In this document: in pieces, positions 16,001 through 22,162 of the stretch | Position numbering within the stretch: the stretch's first letter is position 1 | How the letters are laid out: each line of letters opens with the position of its first letter | NCBI GenBank assembly: GCA_002293265.1 | Contig: DBCW01000010.1 | Location: forward strand, 1-22,162 | From: Eggerthellales bacterium UBA948 | Lineage (GTDB): Bacteria; Actinomycetota; Coriobacteriia; Coriobacteriales; UBA8131 | Direction: 5' to 3' | Length of the DNA stretch: 22,162 nucleotides | Notes under the pieces: generated by a model | The model's database searches: none | What the model saw: the letters and a program-made list of their open reading frames with translations, nothing else | Told to the model about the DNA's origin: nothing | Position numbers and translations under genes: made by a program

Positions 16001-18163
16001 AAGGGTAGTGGCCTTTGGACACAGGTCTATAGGCAAGGCAATGTGGACACAGACGCTATTGGTATCGAAGTTGTAATACCAAGGGATTGGCTAAATGCCG
16101 GCGAGTTATATGAAGTGTCTCTGCTTGCTACAAACTTGACTCCCGACAAATTGTCGAGTGAGTCCGGCGCTTCGTTTATGGTAGCTGCTTCTTCAGACGA
16201 TGATACTCACACAACAGATGTTGGTGGTGGCATTACAAACAACACTGCTGAGCCGATAAGCGTAGTGGTGGCTTTGCAAGAGGGAAGTACAACCGTAGCA
16301 CCAACGATCACTTTAGAGATACAGCCGGGTGAGACTGTTAACTATACGTTTGAAGACATCAAAAGCGGTTGGTATAACGTAGTTGCCGACGATGGAAGAC
16401 GCAAGATCACACAAGGCGCGTACATTGATGTAGCAAGGCTATGGAAGCACCGATTTAATCATTGCACGCCATCTTCTGCTCAGTTTGCCCCAGCTATGTC
16501 TGAGCAGGCAACGACATTACGCCAGGTAGTGCCGTCGCCTGCTCAAACAGAGCTGGAGCAAACTGAGCAGAATCTGACGCACAAGCATTTAATCGGCACT
16601 TCTCTAAGCAAAGACCCGCAAACGCTGCCCGAAATCATATTTGGAAAAGAGCTGTTTCATAGTGAAGTTAGTGTTACCGGAAGTGCTCCAAATATTGTAG
16701 TGAGTGGCATTACAGAATTATTTGCAAATAGCAAGCTTTATACATCTGAAGACAGTGCCACGATAGCTTTAGGTGGAAAAGTAGAGTTCAAGGTAAGTGC
16801 CGGCGACGTTATTGATAACACGGCGCTTGAAGAGATAGCCAATACAAACAAGCAAAAGCTAAAACAAAGCTTTGAGATCACAGTGACTAAAACGGTTTAC
16901 AACAGTGCCGGTTTAGCTATAAGTGTAGAAAAACTTACAGAGCTTTTGCCAAACCTGCTAAATATTGTGGTGCCACTTGCAGGCGAGATGAATGGCAGAA
17001 CTTTTGATGGTGTGTACCGCGTACACGACGATAGCACAGAGCGTATGCTTGAAAGTGCAAATGCCGATGGTGAATACTACATGCAAGACGGCAGATACGT
17101 AATTGTAAGAAGCGCCAAGTTTAGTGCATATGCATTAGCTCAAGAGACTTTTAGTCTCAATGTGGAAGCGAGCAGAGGCGGAACAGTAAGCGGCACCCAG
17201 TCCGGTATTTATACGGCCGGTGACAAAATCAGCATCAGTGCAAATGCAAAAGGCATTTTCACCTTTAGCGGCTGGACCACAAATCTTTTATCTGTTGATA
17301 AAAACGTCAACCCTCTTGAGTTTAAGATGCCCGGTAGCGATGTAAATGTAACTGCTAACTTTTCACGAAGTGCCTACATAATTACATCTGCCACGCAAAC
17401 AAAAGGTGGAACCATATCGCCTACAGGAGAAGTAAGCGTGGATGTTGGCGACACACGTTCGTTTGCAATAAACCCCTATGCAGGCTACAAGATTGCAGAT
17501 ATTAAGGTAGACGGAGTAAGTATCACCTTGTCAGAGGCACAAGCTCTAGGTACGAGCTATACGTTTGAGAGCGTGGATGCGGATTATAGCATTTCTGTGT
17601 GGTTTGCAGCTGACGATGATAATGGCGGCGATAATGGCGGAAACGGCGGCAGTGGCAACAACAGCGGCAATACCAACACCGGCAATGGCGGCGGCAACAG
17701 CAACAACAGCGGCGATGGCAAAGTTGACAACGGCGGTAATGGCAACGGCAACGGCAACGGCAACAACGGCGGTGGTAATGGCGGCAATACTCTGGCAACA
17801 TATGCTGTCACAACTACTGCAGGTGAAAATGGCAGTGTTTCTCCAATAGGAAATATCAGTGTCAAAGAAGGCTCGAGCTTATCCATAGTGATTAATCCAA
17901 GCAGGGGTTATAGAGTTGCAAATGTGGTTGTTGACGGAAAAAGCGTTGGAGCAAAAACTTCTTACACGTTTGAAAATGTTAAAGCTAACCACAAGCTGGA
18001 AGCCGAATTCGCAAAAAGAACAAGCGCAAGCACAGGCGCAGGTATGCCCAAAACAGGCGACCCAACAGGATTTATGTTGATGCTGTCGGCATTGGGTATG
18101 GTGGTAGGCGGAATTTCGTTAATGGTGTTAGCCAAGAGAAGAAAGAGGAGCAGCAAGGCTTAG
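11045..18163 (+). CDS. C-terminal part of giant surface protein with MPKTG sortase signal
   Basis: This 2,372-residue frame is actually open from 10922; ATG 11045 has no ribosome site and no signal peptide follows. Residues 1-340 and 340-680 are two diverged copies of one module with divergent InlB B repeats (GYHFEGW, GYRFEGW, GYRFSGW) and short Cna/SpaA-like stretches (GTYTVYE, GKYSVYE). A long unrecognised beta-rich region follows. It contains DADGDGIADGDE and DADGDGWTNEEE, thrombospondin-3-like calcium motifs. A Gly-Ala-Asp repeat is next, then another B repeat (NPGYTFVGWSES), two more divergent B repeats, and a Gly/Asn linker between the final two repeats. The end is MPKTGD (18044-18061), a hydrophobic span and KRRKRSSKA, a cell-wall sorting signal with Met in place of Leu. 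An adhesin role is inferred from the domains. Confidence 0.75.
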   Translation: MYDEDLSQVISGQWENSITTGGSWTTDSAHGLVANVGKGWDFIGWEIMPGGSGSLGSASSSTLTNVTFTAGATDAIIRARFKREVYVNGLSLSALPSVGGKVSLDGNTWDTTVSTTSTYQAQNNIYAQANNGYHFEGWTSKGALGSLSDAGKLNTGFTHGAEAAELIANFDPNTVTVNIKVDGKAFAGHNKELLLFNLSTLTFIEADEQPASGANANPSSSILFSALANGTYTVYEKVGNSRKSTGTYVVVKDDDVSTDINYYSLTAKSSPASVTSTSGSGTYIAGTEVHVSATANAGYRFEGWTITGQGLLENADKTTATVHMGEGAVTVNASYIAFTHQITVKPYDADKGVELIDTLNVVNTSGGGWDTDTSHELIATSTAGWVFDGWQILSGTGKLTDATLASVTFTVGSSDATIYAKFKRVFYEGGLTLVSKPSEGGKVSFEGNTWNTTITADTTFDTPIDIYTQRIDGYRFSGWVAAGLLGNIADSSALFTSFTPGAECATLSATYSPNIVTLYINLDDEPFLSHGKEFALSTDGLNFTTADTDTAGSASITFSAVPDGKYSVYEGVEGSRINTGITVTVDNADTSTALDYYTLSTVALPNSAGTTSGDGIYLSGTDVVVTATANDGAAFKLWSADNTGSTFGASGAQSASTTYELNAKSVLTAYFMVVGNTSGSGLVLSVPDQSRKLRLPQDRQNILVSATISLDSTDPNQEGNISELKWLRVGLTNASEKLDAVDFDTAYDAADPSNAGIVTTGGFSADGFNASATVPANANGRYWFKLTFGSGAASTTAIDHVDIKNVFSPYGINVSHISADTTLLAYTPVLNTENSAPGIPYDLDGKTVLTTLATGLDFDQVKLVGNSTYENAYSWMAPGAAGANTAATLTLDGAFLENSICNEEPIGEQNRHYYSIKYTKDAGVWVTLRAYRVDVEGSALAGDVAAGSADADNYEDFEAPKDSAVSQTVTSFKTQGAHFVPMQVIKQAVPPSDPPTALTYQPLGYYIAASEVDLQDYADFDPFVSATYANVKYTALNWADFDPKFTLATSQDAQGFWPLAGGEKLYVVYGSAADGSTGEIAQVWENYVLYDANGTNGATGSEIKSPTYVLFDPTSANYQRTTAQNDVAGYVAVGYRIVSAADFASADLSDTDDVSFAALPNDPMAPQYGCVSVSIDGADLRYGTDPGNYPHVIYYYAPDADGDGIADGDEYNVVVNFIGVKADGTQSVLKSAVDISLRRDVGAAESSAVGGGVVGGSGEGGNVAGGNTADKTIYIGLNGSVYNSLFTLGAPDYNTKDFGETYTKLDGLLGAGAPSAKWYFNSGATSANAFATYNQVVPVNLNTEASGESIVFSYDYATDADTPDKDQYIVEKYKDVSGTTIAADSQTFALKSDVYNKAGLNLNGYALLGWYAGDFVGVNAGVGAGAGAGADAGAGAGVGAGADAGAGADAGAGTSVPANAAVAEELLNTVGFSAVPLATLGAGRVENTQTITFVYGAFADDADGDGWTNEEESVGGTDALTAEKRILSFDANGGSAAPASIEAPQNGSYEVTLPETGTMQNPGYTFVGWSESLSAISATYQAGDSFVLKRIDGRSYEGLGDNGSNVTLYAIWATAPVSYLQVPEVKSDGSVVLRGSVRFTQHNYNIEMKIRAKGSGLWTQVYRQGNVDTDAIGIEVVIPRDWLNAGELYEVSLLATNLTPDKLSSESGASFMVAASSDDDTHTTDVGGGITNNTAEPISVVVALQEGSTTVAPTITLEIQPGETVNYTFEDIKSGWYNVVADDGRRKITQGAYIDVARLWKHRFNHCTPSSAQFAPAMSEQATTLRQVVPSPAQTELEQTEQNLTHKHLIGTSLSKDPQTLPEIIFGKELFHSEVSVTGSAPNIVVSGITELFANSKLYTSEDSATIALGGKVEFKVSAGDVIDNTALEEIANTNKQKLKQSFEITVTKTVYNSAGLAISVEKLTELLPNLLNIVVPLAGEMNGRTFDGVYRVHDDSTERMLESANADGEYYMQDGRYVIVRSAKFSAYALAQETFSLNVEASRGGTVSGTQSGIYTAGDKISISANAKGIFTFSGWTTNLLSVDKNVNPLEFKMPGSDVNVTANFSRSAYIITSATQTKGGTISPTGEVSVDVGDTRSFAINPYAGYKIADIKVDGVSITLSEAQALGTSYTFESVDADYSISVWFAADDDNGGDNGGNGGSGNNSGNTNTGNGGGNSNNSGDGKVDNGGNGNGNGNGNNGGGNGGNTLATYAVTTTAGENGSVSPIGNISVKEGSSLSIVINPSRGYRVANVVVDGKSVGAKTSYTFENVKANHKLEAEFAKRTSASTGAGMPKTGDPTGFMLMLSALGMVVGGISLMVLAKRRKRSSKA
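15297..15410 (+). repeat. In-frame Gly-Ala/Gly-Val/Ala-Asp microsatellite
   Basis: Hexamer units (GGTGCA, GGTGCC, GGTGTA, GATGCA) run for about 110 bases. The 18-base unit GGTGCCGGTGCAGATGCA occurs at 15323, 15359 and 15377. It encodes alternating Gly-Ala, Gly-Val and Ala-Asp pairs, probably a flexible linker. Unit length is a multiple of three, so slippage would change linker length without shifting frame. Confidence 0.85.
17616..17800 (+). repeat. Gly/Asn-rich low-complexity linker
   Basis: About 60 codons of GGC, AAC and AAT with a few Ser, Asp and Thr encode a NGG/GNG-type linker between two divergent B repeats near the anchor. It resembles wall-spanning linkers of surface proteins. Confidence 0.8.
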
Positions 18164-18307
18164 CTTTAAAGCGTGCTTTAGCACTCCAGCCTGCCTAATA
18201 AATTATCCAGCAGCTAAGTTAATAAGTATATAACATAGAAATAATAAACCTATAGTATAAAGTAATAATATCTAGTGTTATAGTAATATGTATTATGCTT
18301 TAAGACA
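18164..18307. other. Very AT-rich spacer between adhesin and toxin-antitoxin pair
   Basis: No gene is seen. A short dyad, TAAAGC-GT-GCTTTA, lies just after the adhesin stop (about 18167-18180). The rest is AT-rich with several TATA-like runs. Confidence 0.4.
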
Positions 18308-18330
18308 TTCGTTAACGAAAGTGGTACAAT
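18308..18330 (+). promoter_or_regulatory. Palindromic operator and -10 box before the toxin-antitoxin pair
   Basis: TTCGTTAACGAA (18308-18319) is a perfect 12-base palindrome. It is followed by TACAAT (18325-18330), which directly abuts the ATG at 18331. The palindrome fills the spacer of this promoter, a usual place for an autoregulating ribbon-helix-helix antitoxin. If TACAAT is the -10 box, the transcript would start inside the listed toxin frame, so the toxin may start later or be read from another promoter. Confidence 0.45.
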
Positions 18331-18600
18331 ATGGATGGAGTAGTTATAAATGATAGAGTGATAAAAAGGCATCCGGAGCTTTCCGAGGGTGATGTTAAAA
18401 TTGCTTGGAATAATTGCCTCATAACAAAGCCTCGGTTTGATCGTCCTCATGAGTATATTCCGATCGGATGTGATGGCAAAGGCAGGCAGATAGAAATGGT
18501 TGCAACTCGAACTAAGGAAATGGATTGGCATATATACCATGCGCTAACACCGCCAACATCCAGAATGCTGGAAGAGCTTACAGGAAGGAGAGAGCTATGA
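18331..18600 (+). CDS. Probable BrnT-like toxin of a type II toxin-antitoxin pair
   Basis: The 89-residue protein has a compact RelE/BrnT-type plan. A short N-terminal basic helix (VIKRHPELSEGDVKIAWNN) is followed by an Arg/Asp-rich strand region (PRFDRPHEYIPIGCDGKGR). A central strand QIEMVATRTK follows, then DWHIYHALTP and a C-terminal helix. BrnT-like nucleases show this helix, DxxGR, long strand and IxHAxxP order. The call rests on this pattern and on the overlapping antitoxin-like gene. The start is uncertain: ATG 18331 has no ribosome site and touches the -10 box, while GTG 18358 is an alternative. The 3' end overlaps the next gene as ATGA (18597-18600), so both are translated together. 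The toxin-first order matches brnTA. Confidence 0.5.
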   Translation: MDGVVINDRVIKRHPELSEGDVKIAWNNCLITKPRFDRPHEYIPIGCDGKGRQIEMVATRTKEMDWHIYHALTPPTSRMLEELTGRREL

Positions 18601-18866
18601 AAGTCACACGAGCTGACGGAAAAGTCATTGATGAAAAAGAGTTTGACAAAATGGCAAGAGAGTATGAAGAAGGGTCATTTAAGGGCAAGTTTGGTAAGGC
18701 TACGATGGGCAGACCGCGAATTGATGAAGAAGTGGGAGTGGCGGTTGGTTTTAGACTCCCATATTCAAAGATTCTCACTCTTGATGAGCGTGCGGCTTCT
18801 AAGGGAGAGACTAGATCTGAGTTTTTGCGAAGACTAGTCGAGAAAGAATTGGCAAAAATCAATTAA
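18597..18866 (+). CDS. Ribbon-helix-helix (CopG-type) antitoxin
   Basis: The 89-residue protein has a polar N-terminal region (MKVTRADGKVIDEKEFDKM), likely the toxin-binding part, with GRPRID in the middle. It ends in a ribbon-helix-helix: strand VGVAVGFRLPYS, helix ILTLDERAASKG, then TRSEFLRRLVEKEL. ATG 18597 is favoured over an upstream frame start at 18525 because AGGAAGGAG (18582-18590) lies 6 bases before it and it overlaps the toxin stop. RHH antitoxins bind operator palindromes and repress their own operon; TTCGTTAACGAA upstream is the candidate site. The downstream end is marked by a hairpin at 18892-18910. Confidence 0.75.
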   Translation: MKVTRADGKVIDEKEFDKMAREYEEGSFKGKFGKATMGRPRIDEEVGVAVGFRLPYSKILTLDERAASKGETRSEFLRRLVEKELAKIN

Positions 18867-18891
18867 GGTGCGCTTACTTAACAGTGCAAAG

Positions 18892-18947
18892 TGGCTCTAA
18901 CAAAGAGCCAATAACATACAAAAGTGGCTCTCAGTAAAAGCCACTTT
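18892..18947 (+). terminator. Two hairpins built from a repeated GTGGCTCT sequence
   Basis: TGGCTCT-aacaa-AGAGCCA (18892-18910) is a 7-bp stem. AAAGTGGCT and AGCCACTTT (18921-18947) form a 9-bp stem with a 9-base loop. The sequence AAAGTGGCTCT occurs at the start of both. They follow the antitoxin and directly precede a TATACT -10 box (18952-18957) of the next gene. Neither has a long T tract. They may terminate the antitoxin transcript, control the ATPase promoter, or both. Confidence 0.5.
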
Positions 18948-18984
18948 ATGCTATACTATTTCTTGAGAAAGGAAGTAGTATAAA

Positions 18985-20331
18985 ATGGAAACACTAAAAC
19001 CGCTGATAAAACAGAAGATTCTCGATTTCTCACTTGAGACCTATGCGCCAATATTTCCGCGTGATTTAAGCTTAGGAGAACCTCGTACTCCAAAAGCCGG
19101 AAACCTAGTTAATGTTGTTGTAGGAATGCGGCGTAGCGGAAAAACGTATCGGCTTTTCCAAGAAATCAACGCCTTGCTTGAGAAAGGTGTGTCTCAAAAA
19201 AACATTTTATACTTCAACTTTGAAGATGATCGTTTGAGACCACTTAGTCCGGCTATAGGCGATCTTGTACTCGAAGCTTTTTATGAGATAAACCCAAGGG
19301 CTAAGACTGAAGGGGCATATTTTTTCCTTGATGAGATACAAGACATTCCCAACTGGGGTCTTTGGCTAAGACGTGTTGTAGATACAGAAAAGGCAAGTAT
19401 ATATGTAAGTGGATCTTCGGCTCATATGTTATCGGCTGAGATATCCACTGAGTTTAGAGGCAGAGCATTGACCAGCGAATTGCATCCACTTGGTTTTGCC
19501 GAGTATTTTAGATTTCACAATGGGTTATCACCAAAGGTGCCGTTCACCTCAACGGAAACCTATGCGCTAAAAAACGCTTTTGAACAATACTTGTCTCAAG
19601 GTGGATTTCCTGCCATACAGAATGAAAGATCTGATCTGGCAATAAGCATATTGCAAGGCTATGCAAAGTTAGTTGTTGCCAGAGATGTTATTGAGAGGCA
19701 CAATCTTAGCAATCCCACAGCCGTTTCACTTTTTTCCGGGCAAGCGCTTGCGCGAAGCGGACGGGAGCTATCGCTGCGAAAATGTGCGGCTTTGTTGCGA
19801 TCTAAAGGAGCAAAAGTTAGTCGAGCAACATTAAGCGATGCTCTTAGATATTTTGAAGATGCCTTTCTTCTTTCGATAATTCGTCCATATTCTCGAACAC
19901 TTGAAACTGATTCCAATATCTCACCAAAAGTGTATGCCATCGACCCCGGTCTCGCATACGCAAACTCTCTTGCTTCTAGTGAAGATTTGGGACAGCGTCT
20001 TGAAGCTGTTGTGTACTTAGAGCTAAGAAGAAGATCTCCTCATCGTATAGATCATTTAATTTCAACATTTAAGACAGCTACCGGAGGTTATGAAGTAGAC
20101 TTTGCGGTAGGAGATGCTCTTGATCGTGATCGTTTTGAGCTTATACAAGTATTCGCTGATTATAATAATAAAGAGACTCAAGAGCGCGAAGTTAGAGCAC
20201 TGCGGTTGGCGATGGCACAGTGTGGAGTGCGAAAAAGTACAATCATCGTGCTCGAGGGTGTTAGCCAAAAGCTAAGCTTTGAGGAAGGAGACATAACAGT
20301 TATTCCCGCTTGGGAATGGATATTCTCATGA
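18985..20331 (+). CDS. AAA-family ATPase with DUF4143 domain
   Basis: The 448-residue protein has the common AAA_14 plus DUF4143 layout. The Walker A motif GMRRSGKT (Lys53) is followed by ILYFNFEDDRL. The Walker B motif is YFFLDEIQD (Asp116, Glu117) and sensor 1 is VSGSSAHML. FRGRALTSELHPLGFAEYF and GGFPAIQ come next, and the DUF4143 part includes SRATLSDALRYFEDAFLLSII and KVYAIDPGLAYA. A restriction-endonuclease-like end (GYEVDFAV) completes it. ATG 18985 is preceded by AAGGAAG (18969-18975) at 9-base spacing, and TATACT (18952-18957) is a plausible -10. The family is widespread and functionally undefined; links with DNA handling, toxin-antitoxin loci and defence have been proposed. Here it follows a toxin-antitoxin pair but seems to have its own promoter. 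Confidence 0.9.
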   Translation: METLKPLIKQKILDFSLETYAPIFPRDLSLGEPRTPKAGNLVNVVVGMRRSGKTYRLFQEINALLEKGVSQKNILYFNFEDDRLRPLSPAIGDLVLEAFYEINPRAKTEGAYFFLDEIQDIPNWGLWLRRVVDTEKASIYVSGSSAHMLSAEISTEFRGRALTSELHPLGFAEYFRFHNGLSPKVPFTSTETYALKNAFEQYLSQGGFPAIQNERSDLAISILQGYAKLVVARDVIERHNLSNPTAVSLFSGQALARSGRELSLRKCAALLRSKGAKVSRATLSDALRYFEDAFLLSIIRPYSRTLETDSNISPKVYAIDPGLAYANSLASSEDLGQRLEAVVYLELRRRSPHRIDHLISTFKTATGGYEVDFAVGDALDRDRFELIQVFADYNNKETQEREVRALRLAMAQCGVRKSTIIVLEGVSQKLSFEEGDITVIPAWEWIFS

Positions 20332-20362
20332 TGTAATATTAATCTGCTCGCGCCTCTATTTA

Positions 20363-20378
20363 TGCTTGCGAACAAGCA
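20363..20378. terminator. Small hairpin between convergent genes
   Basis: TGCTTG-cgaa-CAAGCA gives a 6-bp stem with a 4-base loop in the gap between the convergent ATPase and luxR genes. No T tract follows on either strand, so it is at best a weak bidirectional terminator. Confidence 0.3.
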
Positions 20379-20417
20379 GCAGCAACTCATATTACTGTTT
20401 TGGTTAGAGAATCTATT

Positions 20418-21992
20418 TCATTGATTTGAAGATGCTTCCTCCACCCTATTTATTAGTTCTTGTTGAGAGTTTATTAGTAGTTTGCGGTAGATGCGTGCGG
20501 TGTGGGTTTTTACGGTGTGTGTGGAGATGAACAGCTGACTTGCGATGATCTCGGTGTTGCGACCTTTGGCTAGGAAGAAGAACACTTCTTTTTCTCGTGG
20601 AGTGAGAGCATGTGCTTCGCAGACGCTTTCGACTTTGCTTCGCCAGTGTCCGCTTTTATCGGCATTTGCTTTTTCGTCAAAGTCTATTGCGTTATCTATG
20701 TTGGCTATTGCCTCTACCTCTTTGTTAGATGCAAAAGGCGTTATTGCAACTACTAGTAGCAGCATAAACACTAAAGTCAGTGAAACAACTTGTGTTGTCT
20801 CAGAGGTTTGAAGAGGCGAGATAAGTAGTAATGTATTTGCAGCACCCCAGCCAAGCGCAATTCCGCCAAGTGGCGAAATCAGACCTTGCGCGTAGTGGTA
20901 AGAGGCGCGCAAATGTAGTCGGTAAGATAGGGCGACTAGCACATTCCAATGCATAATAAAATAACAAACAGCATTTGTGACTATTGCCAGCAAGACAAAC
21001 AGCCTTGGTGTGCCATCTAGGAATGACAGAAGCAGAAGTTCTGCGCCAAAGATGGGAAAGATGAAACGCTCAAAAGTTGAAAAGCGAGGAGTGCTTTTAC
21101 AAAGCAGCAATGTGATTGCTAGGATTGTTGCTGCAATAGCCGTGGAGATAAGTATGATGCTGTGCATGGAGAAACTCAGAGATGAATCGGCGGCGAGGTC
21201 GAAGGGTAGTGTGGAGATTTCTAGGTTAAACAAAAAGGCCAGTGCCGTTCCAAGTATGGCTCCGGAAAGAAGTGGGGCGAGCATGTTGCGTGAGAATAGC
21301 TCCAGGCGTTGCCTGGAAAGCTTTACATCGATGTTTTCTATGGTCGGGAACTGTCTTTCGCAGTAAGCCTGTAGAACAATAGCGGCAATAATAAGGACCG
21401 CACATACCAGTATTACTAAAAGTTGTGGGGCAAACAACATGGTTACACTAAGAGCTACTGCCAATAATAAAGATGCTGTGATGCTTAATGCTGATAGACG
21501 GTTGTCAGGTCTTTCGGCATCAAGTTGTGTCCAGGTGATTCCCCATATGTTTAGCAGCAGTCCAAATGCAAGACCAAAGGCAAACCAAAGCGCTTCTGCT
21601 CTTGCCGGCAATAGTAAGTCGGGGAAAACCAGCAGTGATAAAATTGCCCTTGCAATAAGCAAAATCGTTGCAACCAGTGCAGCTATTCTTGCAATACGCT
21701 GAAAAAGCTCCTCTGATACTCGATTTAAAATATTTGTGTAAGACAAAAACTGAACACCTGCAAAGCCAAGAAAGAACAACAGGTGCACAAAAAAGACATC
21801 AAATTCTTCCATGCCGCTTGGTGCAAACACCGCTGAAGCTACAACGGTAATGATTCCTGCCCAAAAACAGGCAAATCCAATAATAGCCAGCAGAGAGACA
21901 AACCGCAGATCACGCGCGGCAGCAATTTCGGTACTTTGAGCAAAAACAGCGCTTTCATCAGCACTTTTGATACTTGTCATACTCTCGCCCAT
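20418..21992 (-). CDS. LuxR-family regulator with large N-terminal membrane domain
   Basis: This 524-residue protein joins about twelve hydrophobic spans (from about residue 30 to 425) to a C-terminal LuxR/GerE helix-turn-helix (462-515). The latter begins LTPREKEVFFFLAKGRNTEII and has the recognition part STHTVKTHTARIYRKL. The membrane part is probably the sensor, as in the large family of similar proteins in Eggerthella-like actinobacteria, whose ligands are mostly unknown. No receiver domain or phosphorylation site is present, so it is a one-component regulator working at the membrane. Two starts are possible: ATG at 21992, or ATG four codons later at 21980, which sits after GGGCGAGAG. It is convergent with the ATPase gene. 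Its target genes are not evident, but such regulators often control an adjacent divergent gene beyond the window edge. Confidence 0.9.
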   Translation of the reverse strand: MGESMTSIKSADESAVFAQSTEIAAARDLRFVSLLAIIGFACFWAGIITVVASAVFAPSGMEEFDVFFVHLLFFLGFAGVQFLSYTNILNRVSEELFQRIARIAALVATILLIARAILSLLVFPDLLLPARAEALWFAFGLAFGLLLNIWGITWTQLDAERPDNRLSALSITASLLLAVALSVTMLFAPQLLVILVCAVLIIAAIVLQAYCERQFPTIENIDVKLSRQRLELFSRNMLAPLLSGAILGTALAFLFNLEISTLPFDLAADSSLSFSMHSIILISTAIAATILAITLLLCKSTPRFSTFERFIFPIFGAELLLLSFLDGTPRLFVLLAIVTNAVCYFIMHWNVLVALSYRLHLRASYHYAQGLISPLGGIALGWGAANTLLLISPLQTSETTQVVSLTLVFMLLLVVAITPFASNKEVEAIANIDNAIDFDEKANADKSGHWRSKVESVCEAHALTPREKEVFFFLAKGRNTEIIASQLFISTHTVKTHTARIYRKLLINSQQELINRVEEASSNQ

Positions 21993-22162
21993 ACCTTGTA
22001 AAAGCCCTAGTAGCCTTGTCAGAACGACAGGAGTTTTAAGAAATCATCTTCTCAGCGGACTGACCTTTAGACAATAAGTCTACATGATAATGCAGTAAAT
22101 ATGCGCACCAATTATGAGCATGTGTTTGGATTAGTGTATTAACGAAAGATCCAACAGCCCGG
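21993..22162. other. Upstream region of luxR with two dyads
   Basis: No gene is visible before the window edge. TAGAC-aataa-GTCTA (22068-22082) is a 5-bp dyad that may be a regulator site. TTGTC-agaac-GACAG (about 22017-22030) is a second short hairpin. Promoter boxes for luxR cannot be fixed with confidence. Confidence 0.3.

Larger units (their letters stand above)
8751..18163 (+). pseudogene. Broken gene for a giant LPXTG-type surface adhesin (about 3,140 residues)
   Basis: The two long frames here are parts of one gene. The N-terminal part (from 8751) has the signal peptide and the C-terminal part has the sortase signal; neither has the other end. Between them, B-repeat sequence continues without a gap across a frame change at about 10598 (codon CCA running into AAT). 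It then reads ANYYSVTLNADGG and FRGWYASSTF up to TAA (10817-10819). It goes on as ITWVTNGGLPVPTQ up to TAG (10919-10921), and then as TFDGWYTDSG straight into the C-terminal frame. Restoring one base at 10598 and two sense codons rebuilds a continuous protein. The C-terminal frame has no ribosome site at 11045. Sequencing error could explain the frameshift but hardly both stops as well. Programmed recoding is a less likely alternative. Confidence 0.75.

Noticed and set aside
17523..17886. Cys/Arg/His-rich and Pro/Leu-rich frames over the Gly/Asn linker
   Set aside because: These are other-frame readings of a low-complexity coding tract.
22134..22147. TTAACGAAAG near the right edge matching part of the toxin-antitoxin operator region
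   Set aside because: A ten-base match without the palindrome is expected by chance in AT-rich spacers.

Overview
The window looks like a chromosomal segment of a low-to-mid GC actinobacterium, most likely of the class Coriobacteriia. This placement is inferred from three things: a LuxR regulator fused to a long multi-spanning membrane domain (a hallmark of Eggerthella-like genomes), a Gram-positive sortase-anchored giant surface protein, and a MurT/GatD-type pair next to an NADP-type glutamate dehydrogenase. No rRNA or species-diagnostic gene is present, so the assignment is tentative.

Left part (1-2670). The window opens inside a Rad50/SMC-like ATPase gene with a CPFC zinc hook, followed by a small excisionase-type HTH gene and a strong hairpin. 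Next comes a compact two-gene operon: an ArsR/SdpR-type autorepressor and a six-span SdpI-family membrane protein. Its promoter carries a 22-bp dyad over the -10 box. About 370 bases without a convincing gene follow.

Middle left (2670-8440). This part holds a GNAT acetyltransferase, a repeat-rich intergenic zone, a tRNA-Ser(CGA) gene on the minus strand with its own terminator, a small two-span membrane protein, a murT-gatD-like pair and gdhA. The murT-gatD-like pair is the most unusual item. The GatD homologue has lost both the catalytic cysteine (Gly116) and the catalytic histidine (Tyr213). Its MurT partner keeps the ATP-binding P-loop and the C-terminal domain but lacks the four-cysteine zinc ribbon.

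Right-centre (8750-18163). This is the remains of one roughly 3,140-residue surface adhesin: signal peptide, BspA-type leucine-rich repeats, InlB-type B repeats, a large tandem duplication, calcium-type Asp motifs, low-complexity linkers and an MPKTG sorting signal. Reading is broken by one frameshift (about 10598) and two stop codons (10817 and 10919), all within about 320 bases. The frameshift sits at the edge of a GC-rich block that looks imported. The anchor-bearing portion therefore has no secretion signal of its own.

Right end (18330-22162). A likely toxin-antitoxin pair (BrnT-like toxin and ribbon-helix-helix antitoxin, overlapping by ATGA) lies under a TTCGTTAACGAA palindrome. It is followed by two hairpins built from one repeated sequence, an AAA/DUF4143 ATPase, and a convergent membrane-anchored LuxR regulator on the minus strand.
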